Shown one piece after another: positions 14,763-23,077 of a stretch of 48,140 nucleotides of DNA; position 1 is the stretch's first letter; the number at the start of each line of letters is the position of its first letter. Source of the stretch: Bacteroidia bacterium (GTDB lineage Bacteria > Bacteroidota > Bacteroidia > CAIKAF01); assembly GCA_030427255.1 (NCBI GenBank), contig JAUHWY010000001.1, positions 1 through 48,140 of the forward strand, written 5' to 3'. A model generated the notes under the pieces. That model did not search any database and had not been told where the DNA came from. It saw only the letters and a list, made by a program, of their open reading frames with translations. The position numbers and the translations under genes are program-made.

Positions 14763-16292
14763 TTACCTAGGGTATTCCAAACGCACAGGGGAATAGGTTT
14801 TTTGGGTCGGCTTGTTTAATCGCTTTATGTAATGCCAGGTGCCCACCGCCTTCTCATTGGTTAAATCTATCCGAAGGTACCCATGGCGTTTTAGGTCCAG
14901 GTATTCGGCATGCGGATTCAATTCTTTGTTTCTGAGTTTCTTTTCGAGTATACTTACCTTCCACCCGGCAATGTATTCGTCCAAATTTGCAGAGCTAATG
15001 CTTGGGGTAACCCATTCGGCTCCAAAGGTGGTTTGGGCACTATCCAAATGGCTCCTCAATTCAAAGGCAAATGAGGCATGCACATCACCCGTCAATACGA
15101 GCAAACCGGATACTCCGGATGTTTGTAAGGTATCTGCAATAAAATCTCGTTCCACAGGATAGCCCTCCCACATATCCATGCTCTTGGGATTGGTTTCTTC
15201 CAGTTTGGGCGGCAATCGGTACGACGAAAAAATAACCTGGTTGCCTACCAATTTCCAATGTGCTTTGGATTGGGTCAAACCATCAATCAACCATTGGGTT
15301 TGGGCTTTTCCAAGCATGGACCGTTCGCTCAGAAAACGTGCCGAGTCTTCCGGAGAATCCGCTTGAGGGCTGCGCCCCTCCAAACGGCCATCCAGCATAA
15401 ACAACTCAGCGAAATCCCCAAAGCTGAACTTCCGCCTTACTCCACCCTGTGTGCCTTCCTCAATAGGAAGCCAAGAAAAGTATACTTTTTTGGCAACTTC
15501 TTTTCTTACTTCCCATGAGCCTTCGGTTTCGGGTTGATGGTTTTGGGCACCGCTAAGATGCGCATCGTTGGCAATTTCGTGGTCGTCCCAAACGGTGATG
15601 AAGGGGTGCATACGGTGCGCTTCTTGGAGGTCTGCATCCAGCCGGTATTGAGCATAGCGACTTTCGTAGTCTGCGCGGGTTACAATTTCGTAGCTCGGAA
15701 TGTGTTTTCTTGGCAATTTTTCGTCGCCGTATTTTCCCACGCCATATTCATAAATATAATCTCCTAAATGAATAACGGCTTGCAGGTTCTTTTCCTTAGC
15801 GATAAGTCTGTAGGCATTAAAATAGCCCCATTCGTAATTGCTGCAGCTGGCCACGGCAAAACTCAGGCTATCTGTATGTGAAGAAGCGGTTCGGGTTCGG
15901 CCTATGGGACTGCAAGCGTCTTCGGTACAGAACCTGTAATAATAGGTGGTTCCGGGCATTAAATCCGAGGCCAAAAGCTTGACATTGTAAAAGTTTTTCC
16001 GTTCGGCCACCAAAGGTCCGGTGGATGTAACGTCCTTAAAATTGCTGTCTAAAGCCACCTGAAACCTCAAGGTTAAGGTTTCGGCGGAAGGATGCCAAAG
16101 GCGCGTCCACAGAACCACTTGATTTTCTTTTGGGTCGCCGGAGGCAAGTCCAAAAGGGAAACGGAGCTGTTTTTCGGCAAGCAAAGAATCCATAGCAGGC
16201 ACATACAGCGGAGTGCTTTGCTGTGCCTGAACAAAAACACATAGGCAGTAGAAGGGAACAATCCAACGCATGTACAAAGAACTAAAGTGCAT
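14763..16292 (-). CDS. phoD: PhoD-like alkaline phosphatase
   Basis: A 509-residue secreted phosphatase or phosphodiesterase of the PhoD family, which hydrolyses phosphate esters outside the cytoplasm with a Ca/Fe centre. The signal peptide ends near FVQAQQ; an N-terminal beta-sandwich (FGLASGDPKENQVVLWTRLW) precedes the metallophosphatase core with SCSNYEWGYFNAY, VIHLGDYIYEYG, TVWDDHEIANDAH and VLTGDVHASF. The length is typical. The start is uncertain: ATG at 16292 gives eight extra residues before MRWIVPFYCLC, and the ATG at 16271 also gives a good signal peptide. No Pho box was recognised. It runs convergent with lipoprotein copy 4. Confidence 0.9.
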   Translation of the reverse strand: MHFSSLYMRWIVPFYCLCVFVQAQQSTPLYVPAMDSLLAEKQLRFPFGLASGDPKENQVVLWTRLWHPSAETLTLRFQVALDSNFKDVTSTGPLVAERKNFYNVKLLASDLMPGTTYYYRFCTEDACSPIGRTRTASSHTDSLSFAVASCSNYEWGYFNAYRLIAKEKNLQAVIHLGDYIYEYGVGKYGDEKLPRKHIPSYEIVTRADYESRYAQYRLDADLQEAHRMHPFITVWDDHEIANDAHLSGAQNHQPETEGSWEVRKEVAKKVYFSWLPIEEGTQGGVRRKFSFGDFAELFMLDGRLEGRSPQADSPEDSARFLSERSMLGKAQTQWLIDGLTQSKAHWKLVGNQVIFSSYRLPPKLEETNPKSMDMWEGYPVERDFIADTLQTSGVSGLLVLTGDVHASFAFELRSHLDSAQTTFGAEWVTPSISSANLDEYIAGWKVSILEKKLRNKELNPHAEYLDLKRHGYLRIDLTNEKAVGTWHYIKRLNKPTQKTYSPVRLEYPR

Positions 16293-16320
16293 GTGTTTTA
16301 ATCGTTACCTTAACTTTAGT

Positions 16321-16480
16321 CTTGAACAATCAACCCGTTAACCGGATTTTGGGCTGCAATCTCTTTGGCGCAGGGACTGAGCCGATACCCCCTGCACTGT
16401 GTGCCCCTGTGCCAAGGGCGGACGGAGCGACCCCCTACGCTTCGGTAGGGGTCTATGGAAAAGGAAGCTCCCGTGCGCCC
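16321..16480. repeat. Interspersed segment plus small hairpin upstream of phoD
   Basis: 16321-16390 matches 11523-11592 (see that entry). Downstream, GACCCCCTAC (16429-16438) and GTAGGGGTC (16445-16453) form a 9-bp stem with one bulged C and a GCTTCG loop. The segment is GC-rich and non-coding. Confidence 0.65.
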
Positions 16481-16483
16481 TAT

Positions 16484-16727
16484 GGAGACTGTTGATGCAT
16501 TGCGTTTTCAAGACGCAGTTCCTGACCTAAGCGTCAGGGGTTTAAGGCGCAGGCAAATAGAAAGGCCACTGACGCTGCGGTCAGGGCAGGCCGCAGTTTA
16601 CTAATTGTAAATGAGGACCCCTGACGCTGCGGTCAGGATAAAATACTTGAAATTTGCCCGTAACGCAAACCCTGACGCCTTGGTCAGGGCAGGTATGCCG
16701 CCAGAATAGCCTCCCTGAAAGGGTCTC
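16484..16727. repeat. Interspersed GTCAGG element, copy B
   Basis: This copy opens with GGAGACTGTTGATGCATTG and contains four CCTGAC/GTCAGG-type hairpins (16521-16538, 16569-16584, 16620-16637, 16671-16688). It shares GTAAATGAGGACCCCTGACG and CCGTAACGCA with copy C near 29.25 kb. Its right inverted end is degraded (AGAATAGCCTCCC...GGGTCTCC). No gene is present. Confidence 0.75.
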
Positions 16728-16772
16728 CTTAGGGCGCCCCAAATCAAAAAACACCCCAATTGCGAGCCTAAA

Positions 16773-17915
16773 TTACCCTTCCAACGCTTGCTTTAAATCG
16801 GCTACCAAATCCTCTCCATCTTCTACACCAACCGACATGCGAATTAGGCCGTCGGTAACTCCTGATTTTTCGCGGATTTCTCTGGGAATGCTGGCGTGGG
16901 TCATGCTGGCCGGATGGGAGATGAGGCTTTCCACACCACCCAAGGATTCGGCCAGGGTAAAGACCTTGGTGCGCGTCATGAGCCTTTGGCTATCGCCCAC
17001 AAACTCCGGCTTAAGTTCAAAGGACACCATACCTCCAAAACCGCGCATTTGGCGTTTGGCAATTTCGTGGCCGGGGTGGCTTTCCAAACCCGGATAAAAT
17101 ACTTTTCCTACCCTTGGGTGAGACAGCAGCATGTCCACAATGGCTGCGGCGTTTTTTTCATGGGCTTGCATGCGCAAATGCAGGGTTTTTATTCCCCTAA
17201 GTGCCAAAAAGCAGTCCATGGGACCGGGGGTTGCTCCGGTGCTTTTTTGATTAAAGAAAATCTGTTCGGCCAGGGCTTCGTCGCTGGTGATTAGTGCGCC
17301 CATGATTAGGTCGGAATGGCCGCCCAGGTATTTGGTGGCGGAATGCATAACCACGTCTGCTCCCAAATCCAATGGGTTTTGCAGCCAAGGCGAGGCGAAG
17401 GTATTGTCGGCTACCAAAATTAGGCCATGTTGCTTCGACAAGTTTCCGCAAGCTTCTATGTCTATGATTTTAAGGGTGGGGTTGGTGGGGGTTTCTATCC
17501 AAATCATTTTGGTGTTTGGATTCACTAAATTGGCCACCGCATCCATATCGTCGAAAGACACAAAGTGGAATTTGATGCCGTAAGCCGCAAAGGTTTGGCT
17601 GAATAAGCGGTAGGTGCCGCCATACAAATCGTTGGTGGCAATGACCTCATCGCCGGGCTTTAGGCATTTCAGCATGGCGTCTACTGCGCCCATTCCACTG
17701 GAAAAGGCAAAGCCGAATGTGCCGTTTTCTATAGCGGCTAAATTGTCTTCTAGGGCTTTACGTGTGGGGTTTCCGGCACGTGAGTAGTCGTAGCCTTTGT
17801 GTTGGTCAGGAAATTCCTGAGCATAGGTTGAGGTAAGGTATACGGGAGTCATTACTGCACCGGTAGAAGGGTCCGGATGCTGTCCTGCGTGAATCAACTT
17901 GGTTGCTAACTTCAT
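16773..17915 (-). CDS. metB: Cystathionine gamma-synthase/lyase (trans-sulfuration PLP enzyme)
   Basis: A 380-residue PLP enzyme of the Cys/Met metabolism family. Landmarks are YDYSRAGNPTRKALE, the Tyr/Gly-rich NDLYGGTYRLF, IETPTNPTLKI, VADNTFASP and the PLP Lys195 in HSATKYLGGHSD. It acts in the cytoplasm, either making cystathionine from an O-acyl-homoserine or cleaving cystathionine. An ATG at 17936 also exists but lies inside the promoter box TACCTTTG, so the ATG at 17913-17915 (MKLATKL) is the start. It forms a single-gene unit downstream of the envelope-protein operon. Synthase, gamma-lyase and beta-lyase members cannot be separated safely by eye. Confidence 0.85.
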   Translation of the reverse strand: MKLATKLIHAGQHPDPSTGAVMTPVYLTSTYAQEFPDQHKGYDYSRAGNPTRKALEDNLAAIENGTFGFAFSSGMGAVDAMLKCLKPGDEVIATNDLYGGTYRLFSQTFAAYGIKFHFVSFDDMDAVANLVNPNTKMIWIETPTNPTLKIIDIEACGNLSKQHGLILVADNTFASPWLQNPLDLGADVVMHSATKYLGGHSDLIMGALITSDEALAEQIFFNQKSTGATPGPMDCFLALRGIKTLHLRMQAHEKNAAAIVDMLLSHPRVGKVFYPGLESHPGHEIAKRQMRGFGGMVSFELKPEFVGDSQRLMTRTKVFTLAESLGGVESLISHPASMTHASIPREIREKSGVTDGLIRMSVGVEDGEDLVADLKQALEG

Positions 17916-17933
17916 AAATATTGAGGCTTTGTA

Positions 17934-17964
17934 CAAAGGTATAAGGCTTGAGCAGACCGCTAAA
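17934..17964 (-). promoter_or_regulatory. Promoter of metB
   Basis: On the minus strand TTTA, a 19-nt spacer and TACCTTTG (17934-17941) fit the Bacteroidota promoter with one mismatch in the -33 box. It excludes the longer start of metB. Confidence 0.65.
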
Positions 17965-18475
17965 AAATTTGGGAAGAATCGGTCGATGGATTTTTTTTTG
18001 GAATGCTTTCCAGGTTGGTGAATAAGGCCTCCAGATTGGTTTGGGCCTTGGGAACTTCCGGATGGTTTGGGTATTGGGTAATAAAGTGCTGATAAGCTTC
18101 GGCCGCAGCTTCTTTTTGGTTGAGCAGGGCATCGAAAACCAAGGCCTTAACAAAGAGCGCGTCGGCCATTTTGGGGTATTGAGGATATTGGTTTTCGAGC
18201 GTTTGAATGCAGGCCAAGGCCGAATCGCCTTTGTCCAAACTCATATAGAGTTGTGCCGCATTGTAGAGTAGGGGAGCGCAGGCAGAATCTTCGGGGAACT
18301 CGCGCACAAAAGCGGTAGCTTCTTGGGTAAAGGCCTCCGCCGCCGCGACATTGTAATTTTCTTGCAAGGCATTTCTTTGCTCCCTTAGCTGCTGGAGCCG
18401 CTCGGCTTTTCCGGGACCGCAGGCCGGTCCAAATAGGCTAAGCATAAGCAAAAGGGCGGCATAAAGGGTACGCAT
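17960..18475 (-). CDS. TPR-like lipoprotein
   Basis: A 171-residue lipoprotein (signal ending GPAC, Cys19). The mature part is all-helical with tetratricopeptide-like repeats (LLYNAAQLYMSLDKGDSALACIQTLENQYPQ, ADALFVKALVFDALLNQKEAAAEAYQHFITQYPNH; Tyr-Pro turns at helix ends), as in BamD/YbgF-type proteins. It is probably a protein-protein interaction module on the periplasmic side of a membrane. It is last in a four-gene minus-strand operon, 3 bp after the preceding stop. BamD itself is larger, so I do not call it that. Confidence 0.75.
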   Translation of the reverse strand: MRTLYAALLLMLSLFGPACGPGKAERLQQLREQRNALQENYNVAAAEAFTQEATAFVREFPEDSACAPLLYNAAQLYMSLDKGDSALACIQTLENQYPQYPKMADALFVKALVFDALLNQKEAAAEAYQHFITQYPNHPEVPKAQTNLEALFTNLESIPKKNPSTDSSQIF

Positions 18476-18478
18476 AAT

Positions 18479-19942
18479 TTACTCTTTGGTTTGAATGCAA
18501 AGGAAACGAACGAGGGTGTCTTCCCTCGAAAGAAGCAACAGATAGCTGCTGTGTTCGGTGCTGATTTCGGGCACTAAGCTGCCTTCGGCCTTTAGTTGCA
18601 CGTTACTTTGTTGCAGCAATTTTCCGTCCAAGCCAAGCCAGCGGGCTTCCCAAAGCCCTTCCAGGCCAAGGATGGTTCTTTGGCTTCCGGATTTGGCGGG
18701 GTTAGGTAAGATTTGTGCTGTTAGCACTTGGCTGCTGAGGTTTGGGTTGTTCATCACAAAGCCATTTACGCCATCCCCCAAAGGTCCAAGTCTTTCGATA
18801 TAAGCTGCCACTTGACCCAAGCCAATGTCGTTGGTGTGCCCCGTAAGCAGATAGCCTCCGTTAAGGCTTAGACTCACTTGAGCCAATTCTTGGTTGCCAT
18901 TGCGCACAAAGGTTTTGGAAAGCTGAGGAAATAAACCGGAAATGCTATCGTATACGGTATTCCAGGAACCGAAATTCACATCATAAAAGTTGGAAAGTAC
19001 GGCATGGCTTGCTCCTGCTGCCAGAAAAAAGGCATGGCTGTTTTTTCGCTCTACGGCTTGGCTTAGTCCAAGGTCTATTCTAGAAATATCGACTCCTGAA
19101 GTATCTATACGCCAAAAGAAGTTTTTCCAACGGTCTTGGCTGTCTTTAAGGTTGCCGGAAATCAAAAAATAGGGTTGGTTGGCCGCATTTCGGTACGGAC
19201 AAATCGTTTGCACCATTTCGTCGCCTGCTACGCCGCTTTGGCTTAGGAATAAAAGGCTATCTGCTTGAGTGTCCCAGCCCATGGCCCAAACGTCTTTTTC
19301 GCCTTCAGGTCCCGGAAAAAGAGTGCCGGTAGCATACAACTGTTCCCGGTAATCGATGAGCAAATCTTCTACAGCCATGTCCTGACCGGCAAAATGCAAA
19401 CTGGTATCTTTTAGTACGGTGCCGTTGGGATCCAACAAAATCAGCCTCAAGGACCCGCTCTGATCGTAGGACGAGTAATCTTGAATCCCCAGCCAAAAGT
19501 TGCCGGCGCTGTCTCGAACCATGGCTTTGCCTAAATCCCATGCATTTCCTCCAAAGCGTTGGGTACGCAAGGTATCTCCCTGGGGCGAAAAAACCACCAG
19601 TAGAGCGTCGTAGCCGCCTTGTCCCAAGCTGTTGGTGCTTCCCAAGGCCCAAAGCTCCGTTGAGTCTTTGTTCCAACTAGCTTGACTGAAGGTTTCCTGG
19701 CCTTCCCAACCAAAGGGTTTAAAGCTGATGTAGGGCCCACCGGCCTGAATTTCGGCCGCAAAAAGATCTCCACCTTGCTGTCCGGCTACGCCCAAAAGCA
19801 AAAGAGTGCTGTCGGGGCGCTCTAAAACCACCTGACCTTGGGTAAATCCAAGCCAAGAATAGGTGCGGAACCAAGTCTGCTGCCCTGCGGCATTCGAAAC
19901 CAAAGCAAAAAGCGCCAAGAGACCCAAAACGAACTGCTTCAT
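18479..19942 (-). CDS. Secreted beta-propeller-like protein with possible T9SS sorting tail
   Basis: A 487-residue protein with a signal peptide ending near NAAGQQ. The body has repeating strands of the kind found in T9SS cargo with beta-propeller or delta-60-like repeats (SQASWNKDSTELWALGSTNSLG, DSAGNFWLGIQDYSS, YREQLYATGTLFPG, SLSLNGGYLLTGHTND). The last 80 residues (ILPNPAKSGSQ ... SSYLLLLSREDTLVRFLCIQ) resemble a type A sorting domain, with a PNP motif and closing strands, so export by the type IX system is plausible. It overlaps the previous gene by 4 bp (ATGA). Function is unknown. Confidence 0.7.
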   Translation of the reverse strand: MKQFVLGLLALFALVSNAAGQQTWFRTYSWLGFTQGQVVLERPDSTLLLLGVAGQQGGDLFAAEIQAGGPYISFKPFGWEGQETFSQASWNKDSTELWALGSTNSLGQGGYDALLVVFSPQGDTLRTQRFGGNAWDLGKAMVRDSAGNFWLGIQDYSSYDQSGSLRLILLDPNGTVLKDTSLHFAGQDMAVEDLLIDYREQLYATGTLFPGPEGEKDVWAMGWDTQADSLLFLSQSGVAGDEMVQTICPYRNAANQPYFLISGNLKDSQDRWKNFFWRIDTSGVDISRIDLGLSQAVERKNSHAFFLAAGASHAVLSNFYDVNFGSWNTVYDSISGLFPQLSKTFVRNGNQELAQVSLSLNGGYLLTGHTNDIGLGQVAAYIERLGPLGDGVNGFVMNNPNLSSQVLTAQILPNPAKSGSQRTILGLEGLWEARWLGLDGKLLQQSNVQLKAEGSLVPEISTEHSSYLLLLSREDTLVRFLCIQTKE

Positions 19943-21201
19943 GGCTTAACAAAGTATTTGGTGAAGGTAATGCCTGCCCCCAATCCGGTAGAAAAGCTGT
20001 TGGGGATTAAGCCTTCCAGATTTCCTGTGCGCAATTGGAGGGTATAGCCTTTGCCAAAATTGAACCCTAAATCTAACCCGGCTTGAAAGGTCCCGTAACC
20101 GCCATAGCCCAAGGTTCCGGCTAGGCGTAAGGGGATTTTCTCAGGACTCCAAAGAAGTCCAAGCGTGCTCAAGGGCAACCAAGGGCTCAAAGGCCGCCAT
20201 CGGATTTGCCCATAACAAGCCAAAGGCAGGCTCTGGAAATTATAGCCATACGAAATATTGAACTGCATGGGCAATGCAGTGCTAAATGCTCGGTTTGGGT
20301 TTTCGGTAAGGTAATCGCCTTGCAAACTGTCGGCATAATCCTCAAAAAAGCCCTCGGAAATGTTGGTAATGTTGGGCAATACAACGCCTTCCCAACGGAT
20401 ACTTCCGTCCAAATTAGAGGAACTGCTTTTTTGACTCCAACGGATAAATCCTACATCGTTGGCCGAAAATGCCAGCATATGGCGTTTTTTCCAATGCCAT
20501 TCGTATTGAAAAGAAAAAGAAACTCCGGTGCCATTCGGGAAAAAGAACCCGTTTTCTTCGGGGTTGCTGGTTTCAAAGCGCCAATCCTCGGCTTCAAGGT
20601 CTATGTAACTCCCGATGGGGTCGGTATACCAAGTTCCGGAAGGAGCATCGAATCCGCGGTACCAATTGGCATTCACAAAACCTACCGAAAAGGCCATAGA
20701 AGCCGATGCTTTTTCCGAAACCCAAGATTTAACCATACCTACTTCCACTTGCTGGTACATATAACTTTGCGCAAAAGCATCGCCCACTTGCAAGGTTTCT
20801 CCGGCCGTGGGAGCATTGCCATCCAACAACAGGTTAAAAGCATCGCCATGGTAGCGGGACTCTGCAATGAGTCGATTGCTAAAAGCAAGCGTATAGCCCC
20901 AGCCTTTCCCTCCAAAGGCAGAGTCGTTTAAGTTGGTGTATCTGAGTTGGGTATTCCAATCGCCTCCCAAACGCTGTCCGGGGCCTGAGGCGCGCAGGCT
21001 GTTTTTCAAGGCCTCATCTACCACTCCACCTTGGAGCAAAAGGTACATGCCATCGGTAGACAAGTGCGAAGACTGCACCGAAGCTTCGGTATGAAAACTC
21101 AACAGTTGGTCGGCTTGGCGGTACTGATCCCTCCACAGCAAAGGACTTTGGTTGCTGTTGAGAAACATAAAAAAAGGAAGAAAAATGGGAACAGGATTCA
21201 T
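19939..21201 (-). CDS. DUF5723-like outer-membrane beta-barrel protein
   Basis: A 420-residue protein of alternating hydrophobic strands with aromatic ends and a C-terminal strand ITFTKYFVKP, the pattern of Bacteroidota outer-membrane proteins I associate with DUF5723. ATG at 21201 is chosen because it overlaps the upstream stop as ATGA; the longer frame to 21279 would run through the upstream coding region. The signal peptide is weak (MNPVPIFLPFFMFLNS). Second gene from the 3' side of the operon with the 535-codon lipoprotein frame and the secreted protein; possibly they form one surface complex. Confidence 0.68.
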   Translation of the reverse strand: MNPVPIFLPFFMFLNSNQSPLLWRDQYRQADQLLSFHTEASVQSSHLSTDGMYLLLQGGVVDEALKNSLRASGPGQRLGGDWNTQLRYTNLNDSAFGGKGWGYTLAFSNRLIAESRYHGDAFNLLLDGNAPTAGETLQVGDAFAQSYMYQQVEVGMVKSWVSEKASASMAFSVGFVNANWYRGFDAPSGTWYTDPIGSYIDLEAEDWRFETSNPEENGFFFPNGTGVSFSFQYEWHWKKRHMLAFSANDVGFIRWSQKSSSSNLDGSIRWEGVVLPNITNISEGFFEDYADSLQGDYLTENPNRAFSTALPMQFNISYGYNFQSLPLACYGQIRWRPLSPWLPLSTLGLLWSPEKIPLRLAGTLGYGGYGTFQAGLDLGFNFGKGYTLQLRTGNLEGLIPNSFSTGLGAGITFTKYFVKP

Positions 21202-22796
21202 TCGTTCTGTGCTGCTTGAGACTGAATCAAGGCTTGAACAATCACTTGTATGTCCAAACCGTAGTCTTGGTACATCCAAAGCCGATTTCCGGGAGGGAGC
21301 GTGCTTACTTCGGCTTGAATCAAAAAACGCGTAGTTTGCTTTAATGCTTGCACTTGAGAAGGCCCAAGTACGCTGCTTAGTATGCTTTCACGCGGCTGAT
21401 CTACTTTTAAGTTGGCATTCAAGGCTGCGGCATCTATTCGTTGGTTTAGCATTAGGGTGTCCAAAATATGGGTATTGGCATCTAAAGCAATCAAATTCAA
21501 GGTCATCTCCATGGGAAATTGGTTCAGTGCCCTTAGTCTAATCTCTCCCTCTACCAAATGGTTGAGTTCTTTTATTTGCGCCAAATCCGCATCAATGGTG
21601 TCTTGCAACTTTAGGTCTTGCAAAGAAAACTTTATGGGCACTTCGGCATCCACTCTGAGCTGGGGTAAGTAGGCCGGATAAATAAAGTCTTGCAAACCCG
21701 CAGTATTTCCCAAAGGGTTCACCGTAATTCCCAGGTCAAAAATCAGTTGATCCGGAAGCAATTCCAACCAAGGCACTAGATTGGAGTTTTGGTCGTTTAT
21801 ATACCAATCTGCCCTGCTGGGCGTAGGCGCAGTATTCGCAACTCCCTCGGTGGCTCGATCCAAAAATACCGTGCTGCCCACCAGGCTGTGCTGCAAATTC
21901 AGGCTTTCTCCTGTGCGACTATTGGTTGCGCTAAGCTTTGCCGGTCGAATCCTTAATTCTGCCCCTAAGGTATTGATCAGGGATAATTGCAATTGTGCAG
22001 ATTCTAAATCCAATATCCCTGCATGTACGTTCTTTAGGAGATCTAAGTTTAGGGTGTCCAGCTGAATATCCAATTCCTGTGTGGCCAGTGCTCCTCTTAA
22101 ATAACTCGCCTCCAGTCCTTTTAGTTGGTTCTCTACCGAAAATAGCTCCATGTTTTGGGTCAACAGCAAGCTGTCTTCCCCCGCAGCTATGGTCGGAACC
22201 ACCGAAATTTGAATACGATTCGATGAAATCAGCTGCTGGCCTCTTAAATCCAATGCATATCCACCCAAAGGAAAGGAACGGGTAAAGGTTTGGGGGTTCG
22301 GTCCTCCATCCCAAGCCGGCAATTCATCTTCAAAACGAAGTGGCTGACCGTTTTTGGTTGCTAAGGGAATGCTGTAGGTGAAGCGTACTTTTCTGGGTAT
22401 CTTGGATTTAAAGGTGATATCGGCACTCCCACTTTTTAATAGCGCGTAAACCACCTCGGCTTCCGGTACATCAAAGCGCACCTCAATAGGGTCCAAAGGA
22501 ATAGCGATACCGGGCGGTATGGCAATTTGCCCAAAATTCCAAACAAAGGTATCTTCACTCGCAATGGCGTCGAGCCTGGCCAAGGTATCCAAAGCCAAAT
22601 CCAACACATCGCCGCGGTAACGCAACACCAACTGGTCGGATTCGTTGGCTTTTAAGAGGGTGTCGCCCGTAAGCTGCTGCAAAGTCAGCCGGGATTTAGC
22701 CAATGGCGCCAACCACTCCGACTCCCATTGGGTGGTTTCCGGAGTACAGGCACTCAAAACTATAAGCCACAAAAGGGCAAAGCGTAGCATCTTCAT
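21198..22796 (-). CDS. Large lipoprotein, unknown function
   Basis: A 532-residue lipoprotein starting at the ATG 22794-22796 (an upstream GTG at 22805 is less likely), with lipobox LSAC. The mature part is rich in beta strands with Leu/Asp repeats (LDLALDTLARLDAI, TLNLDLLKNVHAGILDL) and looks like a set of immunoglobulin-like or LEA-like strands. I do not recognise the family. It is the first gene of a four-gene operon (lipoprotein, DUF5723-like barrel, secreted protein, TPR lipoprotein) with ATGA overlaps, so its partners are probably the other envelope proteins. Confidence 0.7.
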   Translation of the reverse strand: MKMLRFALLWLIVLSACTPETTQWESEWLAPLAKSRLTLQQLTGDTLLKANESDQLVLRYRGDVLDLALDTLARLDAIASEDTFVWNFGQIAIPPGIAIPLDPIEVRFDVPEAEVVYALLKSGSADITFKSKIPRKVRFTYSIPLATKNGQPLRFEDELPAWDGGPNPQTFTRSFPLGGYALDLRGQQLISSNRIQISVVPTIAAGEDSLLLTQNMELFSVENQLKGLEASYLRGALATQELDIQLDTLNLDLLKNVHAGILDLESAQLQLSLINTLGAELRIRPAKLSATNSRTGESLNLQHSLVGSTVFLDRATEGVANTAPTPSRADWYINDQNSNLVPWLELLPDQLIFDLGITVNPLGNTAGLQDFIYPAYLPQLRVDAEVPIKFSLQDLKLQDTIDADLAQIKELNHLVEGEIRLRALNQFPMEMTLNLIALDANTHILDTLMLNQRIDAAALNANLKVDQPRESILSSVLGPSQVQALKQTTRFLIQAEVSTLPPGNRLWMYQDYGLDIQVIVQALIQSQAAQNE

Positions 22797-22849
22797 AGAA
22801 GCCACTAAGGTACAAAACCTAGAGGTTAACTTTTAAAAGCCTTTGCCTC

Positions 22850-23077
22850 AAATGCAAACAGGCGTCTTTTTTCAGTTTTTTTGCTTTTGGGCGCCTTTTC
22901 CGTCTCCGTTTTCAAGTCCTCAGCCCTCGGTCTGCTTTTGCCCGTCGGAAAGGGAGTTTGCTGCGCGCCACTCCTTTCCTCCTGCAAAAGCTAGCCCTCG
23001 GTCCTCCGGGCTTTCCAACTCCGCCGGGGCGCTTATCGCTCCGAAACAGGTTTTCCATCTCCATTCTTTCAGCCACT
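22850..23077. other. GC-rich intergenic island with nested hairpin
   Basis: GCTTTTGC (22934-22941) pairs with GCAAAAGC (22984-22991), and inside it GGAAAGGGAGT (22947-22957) pairs with ACTCCTTTCC (22970-22979) with one bulge. The motif AGCCCTCGGT occurs on both sides. It lies between the tail of rarA and the start of the lipoprotein operon, both on the minus strand; there is no T-tract. No gene is visible. Confidence 0.6.

Noticed and set aside
16484-16727. Antisense open frame overlapping the 3' end of metB and repeat copy B
   Set aside because: It is a shadow of metB in another frame and has no recognisable protein pattern.
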